This document shows positions 26,051 to 34,322 of a DNA stretch of 64,000 nt, piece by piece (position 1 is the stretch's first letter; every line of letters starts with the position of its first letter). The DNA lies in assembly GCA_041441465.1 (NCBI GenBank), contig JASDSY010000022.1, positions 186,001-250,000 on the forward strand. The letters run 5' to 3'. This DNA comes from JASDSY01 sp041441465 (GTDB lineage Bacteria > Muiribacteriota > UBA9980). The notes under the pieces were generated by a model that saw only the letters and a list, made by a program, of their open reading frames with translations, did not search any database and was not told the DNA's origin. The position numbers and the translations under genes were made by a program.

Positions 26051-26941
26051 ATGAATAATGAAGATTTCGAAAAAACGCTGGCATGTTATAAAGAAGAGAC
26101 GTCTGCGGGTAAATTTGACTTTTCGCAAATTTCAAACGAATTATATATAAGACTGGCTGATAAAACATTCGGGTATGTAATCACATCATTTGTGAGCATT
26201 TTAGTATTGTTTTACATCTTACCGGCTTTTTATAAAGTCTATGACGGAATGTATATGGTAAAAAAACATTTACCTTCTTTTTATGAAGCGCTCGAAGAAA
26301 TGTTTCCCGGCCCCGGCGGATTCATGCTTATGGCGCTTATGTCCGCTTTTTATATAGGCGGGCTCGGGCTTTTCCATTCGCAGCGCTGGGCGAGGATAGT
26401 TTTAATTTACGCCTTCGCTACATGGGGATTGATTATATTATTTGAATATAACCGTTATGTAAAATCGCTGATTTATACAGCCATGCCCGTTCTGCCGTTC
26501 ATATTGATAGCCGGCGCATTTATATTAATCAAATGGGATCTTGCCAGGTTAATAAAAACCGCGGCATACGGATTTCTCGCGTTTTTAGTCTTTTGTTTCT
26601 GGATCTGGAGTTCGCGTGAGAATATGCAAACGGTCATTCGCGATATTTCAATGGTATTTCTGGTGTCATCGCCTTATATAATAATATGCGGATTCGCCTA
26701 TCTGATATATCAAGCTCAAAAAGCGGCCATAATAAGAATGATGAGCATAATTAACTGCCTTTTTACAATCACTAATATTTATTGCGTATTCAGGGTTTGC
26801 TTCGAAACGCCGGCAAAAATTTCCGATCACCATATAGTTTATCTTTCGATATTTTTCGCGGCCGTAATTTTAGTGCAATCATTTATTTGCGGCAGGGAAT
26901 TCATTCCGTATATAACAAAAAAAGAATTAACAAGGTCATAG
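26051..26941 (+). CDS. Seven-TM membrane protein, candidate anti-sigma factor
   Basis: A 296-residue protein with a short cytosolic N-terminus of about 38 residues and about seven predicted membrane helices. Its AAGGAGG ribosome site lies inside the end of the sigma gene and the two coding regions are 2 bp apart, so expression is coupled. No known anti-sigma domain (such as ZAS with His-x3-Cys-x2-Cys) is visible, although the N-terminus contains a single Cys in 'LACYKEE'. By position it is the likely membrane regulator of the ECF factor; this is inference. It ends 4 bp before a convergent pseudopilin gene, with no terminator visible. Confidence 0.7.
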   Translation: MNNEDFEKTLACYKEETSAGKFDFSQISNELYIRLADKTFGYVITSFVSILVLFYILPAFYKVYDGMYMVKKHLPSFYEALEEMFPGPGGFMLMALMSAFYIGGLGLFHSQRWARIVLIYAFATWGLIILFEYNRYVKSLIYTAMPVLPFILIAGAFILIKWDLARLIKTAAYGFLAFLVFCFWIWSSRENMQTVIRDISMVFLVSSPYIIICGFAYLIYQAQKAAIIRMMSIINCLFTITNIYCVFRVCFETPAKISDHHIVYLSIFFAAVILVQSFICGREFIPYITKKELTRS

Positions 26942-26945
26942 AAAT

Positions 26946-27593
26946 TTAATTAACGGCGTCGGAGGCGTAGGAATTGAATATCGGAATAACCGCGCCTTCG
27001 CCGGCCTTGAATGAATTTATAAATACAGGCGTAATCATCGATTCGTAGGTGGCTTTTTGATTAGCGGCGAATGTAGTTACCTGCACGAGCACAATAGGAA
27101 TGTTTTTGCCGTTTTTTTCAACTGTAAATATTTTAAAGTAAAGAGTTTTAACTGAATCAAAAACCTTGACCAACTTGCCTCCGGATGTTTTAAGCATCAC
27201 CTTTCCATCCTGCAGATAATAAGTTTCGGTAACGGTATTATAAAAATTACCGGAGCGGTTGGAAGCTTTTTCATCGGCGATTAAATTAAATTCAAGGCCG
27301 CTGCTTAAGCCGGCCGGAGCTTTCTCTCCTAAGTTAACCGTTTTTATTCCTGAAACGGCGGAAGATATTTTTTTTCGAAAGTAAGCGATAACGCGGCGGC
27401 CGTTTCTCTGCGACTCCAGTTGATTAATGCCGTCGGTAAATTGCTTTATGCTCTGCGAAAACATGGCATACGCCGCGATAAAAACTATCGAAGAAATTCC
27501 AAGTGCGACAAGCACTTCGGTCAATGTCACACCGGAATTTCTACTGTAATGCCTGTATGAACTTTTATAAAACAAATTTATAAAAACCATCAT
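26946..27593 (-). CDS. Minor pseudopilin, PilW/GspJ-like
   Basis: A 215-residue protein with a basic leader and cleavage region 'NSG^VTLTEVLVALGISSIVFIAAYAMF' (Gly-1, Glu+5), then a C-terminal domain with 'RRVIAYFRKKISSAVSG' and 'LYFKIFTVEKNGKNIPIVLVQVTTF', as in GspJ/PilW. Its ATG overlaps the stop of the upstream pseudopilin gene (ATGA), showing translational coupling. It is the last gene of a minus-strand pilus/pseudopilus operon. Confidence 0.82.
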   Translation of the reverse strand: MMVFINLFYKSSYRHYSRNSGVTLTEVLVALGISSIVFIAAYAMFSQSIKQFTDGINQLESQRNGRRVIAYFRKKISSAVSGIKTVNLGEKAPAGLSSGLEFNLIADEKASNRSGNFYNTVTETYYLQDGKVMLKTSGGKLVKVFDSVKTLYFKIFTVEKNGKNIPIVLVQVTTFAANQKATYESMITPVFINSFKAGEGAVIPIFNSYASDAVN

Positions 27594-27982
27594 TCCTCCA
27601 CAAGGGACGCAAGCATTGTCGAAACGTTACGGCCGTCCTCTTTGTAGCTGACTTTTACTTCGACAAGATATAACTCGTAAGCGAGATTTTGAATGCGCGT
27701 TTCGACATCGAATGTATTTTTCTGGCCCGTGACTTTAGCGGCTGAAACTTTTGGAAATTTTAAAGGGCCTGCGGCCTGCACCTGATCGATAGTGAGAGTG
27801 GCAATATTTAGAGCCGTAGAACTATTATAAATGGTTTTCGTGCTTCTCGTGACAAATATGAAAAGCTGAAAAACCGAAATAGAAGCCATCGCCATAATCG
27901 AAGACGCTATTATAACTTCGATCATGGAAAAGCCAAAAATATATTTATTTTTCGAATTCAGCATATCGCTCATAAAAACCAT
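27590..27982 (-). CDS. Minor pseudopilin, PilV/GspI-like
   Basis: A 130-residue protein. ATG at 27982 is preferred (8 nt after AAAGGT) over the TTG at 27991. Leader ends 'KYIFG^FSMIEVIIASSIMAMASISVFQLF': Gly-1, Phe+1, Glu+5 and hydrophobic helix. The short C-terminal domain ends in 'VKVSYKEDGRNVSTMLASLV', like GspI. The stop overlaps the start of the next pseudopilin gene. It is expected to be processed by the prepilin peptidase encoded at 8.1 kb. Confidence 0.85.
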   Translation of the reverse strand: MVFMSDMLNSKNKYIFGFSMIEVIIASSIMAMASISVFQLFIFVTRSTKTIYNSSTALNIATLTIDQVQAAGPLKFPKVSAAKVTGQKNTFDVETRIQNLAYELYLVEVKVSYKEDGRNVSTMLASLVEE

Positions 27983-28224
27983 AACAATCAACCTTTAATT
28001 TCAGCCGAGCAATAACATTACACTAAATTAACTTCGGCCCAAAAATTATGAAACACAATTCAGATAATATCACTTTACTTAAATTTCGCATAGCAAAACC
28101 TGCATCATTACATAAAGTTATATTTTTTTAGTTGAATTTATACCCGGGTTTAAAGTTAAAAACTAAAACAAATTTTTTTATTTTTAATACCCTTATTTTC
28201 AAATATTAAAGGGCGAACCCTAAG

Positions 28225-29067
28225 TTATTTTAATATAAGCGGCCCGAAGCTCAAAACATTACGGCCGGCGCTTATCATTTTATCGGCTATAACGTCGCCG
28301 TTCGGGTTAACCAGAATACCTCGAAATTTGCGGGCTTTAGCTGCGGTTTCTTTTGCGATTTTATAATCCGGCCCGGTATAAACGCAAATTCCATAATATT
28401 TCCCGTTCAAAAGCGCCTCCGGTTTATTTATAACTGCCGAAACCCTTTCAGGGATAAGTTTATATCCTTTTACATTGTTTGAATTTTTAGAATCTATAAG
28501 CGCGGCAAGGCGTGCGGTAACTTCGTAAATTTCTGATGCCGCCATCAATCCAGAATTAAATGAGGCTTTGACGTTAAATCTCACGAATTTTTCGCCTTCT
28601 CCAGTATTTTCAGCAAACGGAATGATTTCCAGGGGCTCGAAAATAACTTTAAGGTTAAATGTTTTATCATTAAATTTTTCCTCGACTATTTTTTTTATGC
28701 TCGATATTTTCGGCTCATAAAAATTATAAGGTGACAAAACCGGTCCGCGGCCGTCCATTTTTTTCAACTTATCTATAAAAGCTCCGCTTTCGAAATTAAT
28801 ATTTTCCATTGATTCCAGTACCGCTGACTTCACGATCAACCTGGCAAACTCATAATCTTTTTCGTGCGCAATCATATAAACCTGGCCGTTTAAGTAATTG
28901 ACATATCCAAAGCCGAATATGAATATGACAAATAATATCCCCATAACAACCATAAGGGCCGACCCGCGATTATTCTCAAAAATAAAGCGGGTCCGCCCGG
29001 CAGCCCGGCAATTTAATTTTATGTAATTTTTCATATAATTGCAATTCATAACAGAGGTTAACCCCAT
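28225..29067 (-). CDS. PilX/GspK-like pilus assembly protein
   Basis: A 280-residue protein with basic leader and 'NNRG^SALMVVMGILFVIFIFGFGYVNYL'. The lack of Glu at +5 and the 'RGSALMVVMGILF' wording are typical of PilX/GspK-type minor pilins. The rest is a 220-residue periplasmic domain with no clear motif. It lies 43 bp after a TPR membrane protein gene in the same orientation, with two further pseudopilins 240 bp downstream. The start is uncertain: ATG 29067 and ATG 29049 are both possible and neither has a strong ribosome site. Confidence 0.7.
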   Translation of the reverse strand: MGLTSVMNCNYMKNYIKLNCRAAGRTRFIFENNRGSALMVVMGILFVIFIFGFGYVNYLNGQVYMIAHEKDYEFARLIVKSAVLESMENINFESGAFIDKLKKMDGRGPVLSPYNFYEPKISSIKKIVEEKFNDKTFNLKVIFEPLEIIPFAENTGEGEKFVRFNVKASFNSGLMAASEIYEVTARLAALIDSKNSNNVKGYKLIPERVSAVINKPEALLNGKYYGICVYTGPDYKIAKETAAKARKFRGILVNPNGDVIADKMISAGRNVLSFGPLILK

Positions 29068-29110
29068 AATATAAAAATAAATACTCTAAAAAAATTATAT
29101 TCGGCGGAAA

Positions 29111-31120
29111 TCACTTTTTAAGCTCATATAAATTAATAATTTCAGCCACTTTTAAATCGCCCGGATATTTTTCCGCCAGCATTTTTTTCATCTTCCTTAC
29201 TATCGCATCGTCTTTTTTCAAATAACCGGCCGTCATGATATTAAGCATAGCTTCTTTGGATGCCGGGTCAATTTTAAGGGCGGTATTGAATTTTTCGATA
29301 GCGGTAACATAGTCGGGCGGATTCTTGCTGAGCGATATAATTCCGATGCTTATATAAGCCGGCTCATATTTTTCATCAATTTTAAGACACGCCTCATAAT
29401 ATTTAAGCGCCTCGAGCTGAGCGTGCACCCACGGCACCGAATGGGCGGCGAATTTCTCGCCGAGAAGCTGGTTAGCCCTCGCAAGATTGTAGTTAGCCTC
29501 TAGCATTTGCGGCTTTATTTTAACGGCGATGCCGAGATTTTTGATCGCTTCCTCATAATCGCCTGAATTAATCTTGATAAGTCCAAAATTATAATAAAGC
29601 ATGGGATTATTCTGGAATTTTTTTTCCGCTTCGGCAAATATCGAATTAAGCCCTCCTATATCGCGGGTCTGCCCGTAAACATCGAGAAGAGCAAGGTACG
29701 GGCCGATATCGTCGGAGGCGATATCGCGCCATTTAGCATAGTATTTGACTGCGGTTTCATATTTTTTAAGCCCGAGCGCGATGCGGCCCGCATTAATTAC
29801 AGCATATTCATAAACGCTGATATACGTTTCGCGGCCGGCGGCAAATTCGTAAAGCTCGAGCGCCTTATTCAAATTACCTGTTTTTTCGGAATAATAAGCG
29901 CAGGCCAGCTGAGATTTAAAATCAGTCGATGTGATTTTCATCGCCTCGTCAAAATAACTTTTACCAAGAGAAGTGAAATCTCCGTCTACCGAAAGCGTAA
30001 TCATAAGGTTTGTGATATAAGGCTTATAACCTTTTATTTCATTGCGATTTAAAGTTTCAAGCCTGTCAAAAATCCGTTTATAATCGCTTTTTAAAAATGT
30101 CGACGTCAGTTTAGAGTTCATATATTCATAATATAATTTTAAATATTCAACTTCGGGCCTGGACGAAACCGCGGCCGGCACTTTCAAAAAATAATCGGCC
30201 GCACTCTGCATATCGCCTGTAACTATCGAATTTCTCACTTCGGCAAGTTTTTGCATATAAGAATCCGTTTTAATGGAAATTATCTGATTTAATACAGCGT
30301 TAGCCTCGCTTATTTTATAATTTTCGCAATATATCCTGTGCAGATTGAAAAGGCCGTCGAGGTTTTCAGGATAATCCTCCGAGAGCGCCCTGAGTTTTTC
30401 GAACGCCGAATTTTCGTCATAATCGTCAATCGCCGCAAGAGCGCTTTTTAAAAGATAACCTTCACGCATGTATGAATATATGTGACATCCTGCAATTAAA
30501 AGCAAAGCAACAACGGATATTATAACCGCATATTTAATATTCGCAGGATTTTGCGCCTGGCTTGCCATAACACTTGAAAGCGCTAACGGCTCATTATCCT
30601 TTTTCTTTTTTTCCGCTTTTTTTTCGCGCAGCTGCTTCCTTTGCAATACGGCGTTATCGAGCATCAATTTAAAGTCGATACTCAGCCTTTTACATTCAGC
30701 CTCTAAAAACGAAGCGATAAGTTCCTCTTTCTTTCCGCGCGCGCCTGAAATAATTGAAAAATACTTAATAAGTTCCGGACGTTCCATAAATCCTGAAAGA
30801 TTTTTCAGCGAAAGATTAAGGTTTTCAATGTCATCTTCAACGAATAAAAGCGATTTGATATGATGGCGCAAATATTCCAGGCCGGAATATTCATAAAAAG
30901 AAACCGCGAACTTCCTTATGACAGCGAGATCATTATGAATAAGCTGTTCATACAATAATTCGGCATCGGCACGGTCATTTTCAAAAAAAGCCGTAAGTTC
31001 CCCGAATAATTTTGTTTTATCGGGGGTCAATTTGACTTTTTTTATAAATTGCAGGAATTGCATCTGTTTTTCGCCGGCAGCTTTTTCATTCCGGACGTCA
31101 TTCAATGAATTATCGTTCAT
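29111..31120 (-). CDS. Bitopic membrane protein with HEAT-like cytosolic and TPR periplasmic parts
   Basis: A 669-residue protein. Residues 1-150 are helical with a HEAT-like pattern; a Lys-rich segment (163-175) and a single membrane helix (195-215, 'YAVIISVVALLLIAGCHIY') follow; then at least eight TPR-like units fill 225-669 (for example 'MLYYNFGLIKINSGDYEEAIKNLG' in spirit and 'YISIGIISLSKNPPDYVTAIEKFNTALKIDP'). The topology suggests cytosolic N-terminus and periplasmic TPR arm. As first gene of an operon with three pseudopilin-like genes it may link the pseudopilus to the inner membrane platform. No family name is recognised. Confidence 0.7.
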   Translation of the reverse strand: MNDNSLNDVRNEKAAGEKQMQFLQFIKKVKLTPDKTKLFGELTAFFENDRADAELLYEQLIHNDLAVIRKFAVSFYEYSGLEYLRHHIKSLLFVEDDIENLNLSLKNLSGFMERPELIKYFSIISGARGKKEELIASFLEAECKRLSIDFKLMLDNAVLQRKQLREKKAEKKKKDNEPLALSSVMASQAQNPANIKYAVIISVVALLLIAGCHIYSYMREGYLLKSALAAIDDYDENSAFEKLRALSEDYPENLDGLFNLHRIYCENYKISEANAVLNQIISIKTDSYMQKLAEVRNSIVTGDMQSAADYFLKVPAAVSSRPEVEYLKLYYEYMNSKLTSTFLKSDYKRIFDRLETLNRNEIKGYKPYITNLMITLSVDGDFTSLGKSYFDEAMKITSTDFKSQLACAYYSEKTGNLNKALELYEFAAGRETYISVYEYAVINAGRIALGLKKYETAVKYYAKWRDIASDDIGPYLALLDVYGQTRDIGGLNSIFAEAEKKFQNNPMLYYNFGLIKINSGDYEEAIKNLGIAVKIKPQMLEANYNLARANQLLGEKFAAHSVPWVHAQLEALKYYEACLKIDEKYEPAYISIGIISLSKNPPDYVTAIEKFNTALKIDPASKEAMLNIMTAGYLKKDDAIVRKMKKMLAEKYPGDLKVAEIINLYELKK

Positions 31121-31190
31121 TATTTTACCAGTCCCGCGCCGGCGTTAAAAATATATTTTTATAATAACGACCGCTTTTTTTCATAGCAAT

Positions 31191-31219
31191 ATTATATTTA
31201 AAAACGCGGCATAAGTCAA
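31191..31219 (-). promoter_or_regulatory. Sigma-70 promoter of the TPR/pseudopilin operon
   Basis: On the minus strand TTGACT (31219-31214), 17-bp spacer, TATAAT (31196-31191). About 65 nt separate the expected transcript start from the ATG at 31120. Confidence 0.75.
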
Positions 31220-31302
31220 GTAAATATTGTTAAACAAGCCGCCGTACGATAACTTTAAGGATACATAAACGAATTATCAAATCCTAATATTATAAAAAAG
31301 CA

Positions 31303-31331
31303 TTGACATTCTTAAATTGCTTTGATAGAAT
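31303..31331 (+). promoter_or_regulatory. Sigma-70 promoter of the M18 aminopeptidase gene
   Basis: Perfect TTGACA (31303-31308), 17-bp spacer, TAGAAT (31326-31331). The gene starts at 31387 behind GGAGG. The promoter is back-to-back with the minus-strand promoter at 31191-31219. Confidence 0.85.
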
Positions 31332-31386
31332 TCCACTATATTTTCAATAACTTTCAATCCAATAAAATGTCAAATCGGAGGCAGGT

Positions 31387-32829
31387 ATGAAAAGTAACAA
31401 ACCAGCAAAAGGGAACAAAAAAGAATTAACTTTTAAAAGAGAAAACGGTTATACGGATCTTAGCAATGACAAGAAGAACAAAATATTCAAGTTCGGCGAA
31501 GAATACAAGAAATTTTTAAATACGGCAAGGACCGAACGCGAAGCCATTGACGAAGTCGTAAAAATGGCTGAAAAAGCGGGTTACGTATCATACGACAAAG
31601 TAAAATATTCAAACGGCAAATTCGCCACGAAAAAATTCTACTATGTAAATCGCAATAAAAGCATGGCTCTTGTAAATATAGGCAAGCGCCACCTCACAGA
31701 CGGCGCGATGATATTGTTATCGCATGTCGACTGCCCGCGCATCGATTTAAAAGGCATGCCTGTATATGAAGAAGGCGGTTTTTGCTTCTTCAAAACACAC
31801 TATTACGGCGGTATAAAAAAATTCCAGTGGATATCGTCGCCGATGTCATTGCACGGCGTAGTGACATTAAAAGGCGGCAAGACCGTAAAAATAAATGTCG
31901 GCGACTCGATAGATGAACCTGCGTTCATGATCCCGGACCTCGCCATCCACGTAAGCGGTAAAATCCAGGGCGACCGCAAAACCGGCGAAGTCATAAAAGG
32001 CGAGGAAATGAATCTTATCGTCGGAACCATTCCTTCGGCCACCGATAAAGATGCCAAGGAAAAAATTAAACTCAACGTGCTCGAAATGCTTTTCGAAAAA
32101 TACGGAATAAAAGAACGCGATTTAATATCGGCAGACCTCTCGGTTGTTCCGGCGATGCGTTCGCAGGACATAGGTTTTGACCGTTCGCTTATCGCGGGCT
32201 ACGGCCACGACGACCGTTCATGCGTCTATACCACGGCACGCGCGACATTCGATATTAAAGATCCTGAATATACTACAATAACTTATTTATTCGACCGCGA
32301 GGAAATCGGTTCGGTCGGCAACGCCTCATCGGGCTCGTTATTCATAAATGACATATTCGAGCATATATTGATATTCGAAGGCGAAGAAGGTCTTTACCAC
32401 AAAATAAGAAAAGCCGAAAGAAACTCAAAGGCGCTCTCTGCCGACACTACCGAAACATATAATCCGACATGGAAAGGCGTTTTCGATCATCTTAACGTCC
32501 CTTACATTAACCAGGGTACTACAATTTGCAAATTCACGGGCGCCGGCGGCAAACGCGGCGCAAATGACGCGTCATCGGAATTCATGACTAAAGTTATCGA
32601 CATACTCGATGAAGCCGGAGTAAAATGGCAGGTAGGCGAACTCGGCAAAGTTGACGAAGGCGGCGGCGGAACTGTCGCTAAAGACCTTGCTGCATATAAT
32701 ATGGACGTAATCGATATCGGGCCTGCTTGCATGTCATTGCATTGTCCTACCGAACTCATATCAAAATTTGACCTGTACTCGTCGTATGAAGCGTTTGTTG
32801 CATTTATAAGCTACAAAGGCAAATTCTAA
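31387..32829 (+). CDS. M18 family aminopeptidase
   Basis: A 480-residue cytosolic metallo-aminopeptidase. Dinuclear zinc-site residues can be seen: His113 in 'LLSHVDCPRID', Asp275/276 in 'AGYGHDDRSC', Glu305-Glu306 in 'FDREEIGS', an Asp in 'ALSADTTE' (about 355) and the final His in 'SLHCPTEL' (about 455). These match the bacterial branch of M18 aminopeptidases, related to yeast aspartyl aminopeptidase, that release N-terminal (often acidic) residues. Single-gene unit with its own promoter and terminator. Confidence 0.93.
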   Translation: MKSNKPAKGNKKELTFKRENGYTDLSNDKKNKIFKFGEEYKKFLNTARTEREAIDEVVKMAEKAGYVSYDKVKYSNGKFATKKFYYVNRNKSMALVNIGKRHLTDGAMILLSHVDCPRIDLKGMPVYEEGGFCFFKTHYYGGIKKFQWISSPMSLHGVVTLKGGKTVKINVGDSIDEPAFMIPDLAIHVSGKIQGDRKTGEVIKGEEMNLIVGTIPSATDKDAKEKIKLNVLEMLFEKYGIKERDLISADLSVVPAMRSQDIGFDRSLIAGYGHDDRSCVYTTARATFDIKDPEYTTITYLFDREEIGSVGNASSGSLFINDIFEHILIFEGEEGLYHKIRKAERNSKALSADTTETYNPTWKGVFDHLNVPYINQGTTICKFTGAGGKRGANDASSEFMTKVIDILDEAGVKWQVGELGKVDEGGGGTVAKDLAAYNMDVIDIGPACMSLHCPTELISKFDLYSSYEAFVAFISYKGKF

Positions 32830-32869
32830 TAATCTAAAAGCAATATAACACATATAACCAAATAAAAAG

Positions 32870-32906
32870 ACGGAAAAAGCTTTCAACTGCTTTTTCCGTT
32901 TTTTTA
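32870..32906 (+). terminator. Rho-independent terminator after the aminopeptidase gene
   Basis: ACGGAAAAAGC (32870-32880) pairs with GCTTTTTCCGT (32889-32899), 8-nt loop, then a run of T. A perfect 11-bp stem. Confidence 0.93.
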
Positions 32907-33126
32907 TTATAACTTATCCATCAAATAAATAAAAAAATTCTTTAACAAGGACTTCATGCCTGATTTGTTCTGAATAAACTTATTTCTTTCGTTCACAAGG
33001 TTTACTGGAGTTTTTTAATCCTGTTTTATTTTCTGCAGCAATATATAAAATCCTAAATTAACAGGATTTTATTTTTAACTCATTTAACTTTTTTAAAAAA
33101 TTTATTAAAAATATTATATACTTTCC

Positions 33127-33155
33127 TTGTCATAAACCTTTTTTTTGTGTATAAT
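33127..33155 (+). promoter_or_regulatory. Sigma-70 promoter of the TPR gene at 33.2 kb
   Basis: TTGTCA (33127-33132), 17-bp spacer, perfect TATAAT (33150-33155) preceded by TGTG (extended -10 feature). Confidence 0.78.
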
Positions 33156-33196
33156 AGTTTTAATTCTTTTTCAAAAAAATATGGCAGTTAAATTAA

Positions 33197-34222
33197 ATGG
33201 TAAATTCAGGTATTAATATGAATATAGCAGCCAACTCTGAAAAATTTTCAAATATAGGTTTAAACTTCGCCGCAATTCAAAATTACCCCGAAGCGATTAA
33301 CTATATCGAAATGGCTTTAAAAATTAAGCCGGAGCATAACGATGCCATCCAGTTAAGAACGCTGTGTCTTACCAAGATAAATAATCTAGGATGCTTATCT
33401 AATAATTACGAAGCTTATATAGACAGGATTTATATAAGCGGCAATACTTACGCTGAAATCGGCAATTACACTAAAGCTATTGAATGTTATGACTATATTT
33501 TAAGCATGGACCCTTTTTTTACTAACGCTATTTTTTCCAAAGGCAAGTCTCTTATTAAGTTAAACAAGTTTGGCGAAGCGATTCAGTGTTATGATTCTGC
33601 GCTCATAATTGATCCAAACGACATTGAAATTCTCGAACACAAGGGAATTGCGTTAATATGCCAGAATAAGCACGAAGACGCGATGAAATGTTATGACGCC
33701 ATCCTTAAACTCGAGCCTGGCAATCAGCAGGCGCTTTTAAAAAAAGGATACATTTTTCAAACATATGAAAATTATCCTGAAGCGATCAATAACTATGATA
33801 AAATACTTGAAAAATCAAAAAACAATTTAATGGCATGGTATTTTAAAGGCATATGCCTCGGCGAAATCGGCTCGATGTCATTTGTGCAGTATAAATTCAC
33901 CGAAGCATTAAAATGTTTTGACAAGGCGCTCGAAATAGATCCTAATAATGTAAACGTGCTTCACGCAAAGGCCAAAGTTCTTGCCAAACAAGGAACTTTA
34001 GACCTCGCCATTTCCTGCTACGAAAAAGTCATAATGAAAAATCCAAAAAATATAACAGCATTATATGAAACAGCCGGCATATTACGTTCAATGGGACGGC
34101 AGCTGGAAGCTTATTTATATTACGAAAAAGTTTTAAGCATTTGCCCGAATCATTTTTCAAAACTAGAGATTGAAAATATAATGAAAAAAATAAAGCTCGA
34201 ACAAAATAAGAACAATAATTAA
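33197..34222 (+). CDS. Cytosolic TPR-repeat protein
   Basis: A 341-residue protein made almost entirely of TPR units, about eight, with the typical 'A..C(Y/F)D.AL.I.P.N..' wording ('GEAIQCYDSALIIDPNDIEILEHKG', 'DAMKCYDAILKLEPGNQQALLKKG'). No signal peptide or membrane helix. It is probably a protein-interaction scaffold. ATG 33197 has no ribosome site; ATG 33218, behind a weak CAGGT, is a good alternative that removes seven residues. Single-gene unit between promoter and terminator. Confidence 0.85.
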   Translation: MVNSGINMNIAANSEKFSNIGLNFAAIQNYPEAINYIEMALKIKPEHNDAIQLRTLCLTKINNLGCLSNNYEAYIDRIYISGNTYAEIGNYTKAIECYDYILSMDPFFTNAIFSKGKSLIKLNKFGEAIQCYDSALIIDPNDIEILEHKGIALICQNKHEDAMKCYDAILKLEPGNQQALLKKGYIFQTYENYPEAINNYDKILEKSKNNLMAWYFKGICLGEIGSMSFVQYKFTEALKCFDKALEIDPNNVNVLHAKAKVLAKQGTLDLAISCYEKVIMKNPKNITALYETAGILRSMGRQLEAYLYYEKVLSICPNHFSKLEIENIMKKIKLEQNKNNN

Positions 34223-34250
34223 ATTAAGAAAAACATCTCATAAATAGTAA

Positions 34251-34289
34251 AAAGCCTTGTTTTTATTTGAAACATGGCTTTTTTTATTT
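34251..34289. terminator. Bidirectional terminator between convergent genes
   Basis: AAAGCC-T-TGTTT pairs with AAACA-T-GGCTTT (one mismatch), with T runs on both sides. It separates the plus-strand TPR gene from the minus-strand histidine kinase gene. Confidence 0.85.
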
Positions 34290-34322
34290 TTAAATTTCAT
34301 AAATTAACTCATATCATTTAAA

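Larger units (their letters stand above)
32830..33196 (+). other. 367-bp intergenic region with terminator and promoter
   Basis: Holds the aminopeptidase terminator (32870-32906) and the promoter of the following TPR gene (33127-33155). The AT-rich middle shows no open frame or repeat worth naming. Confidence 0.6.
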
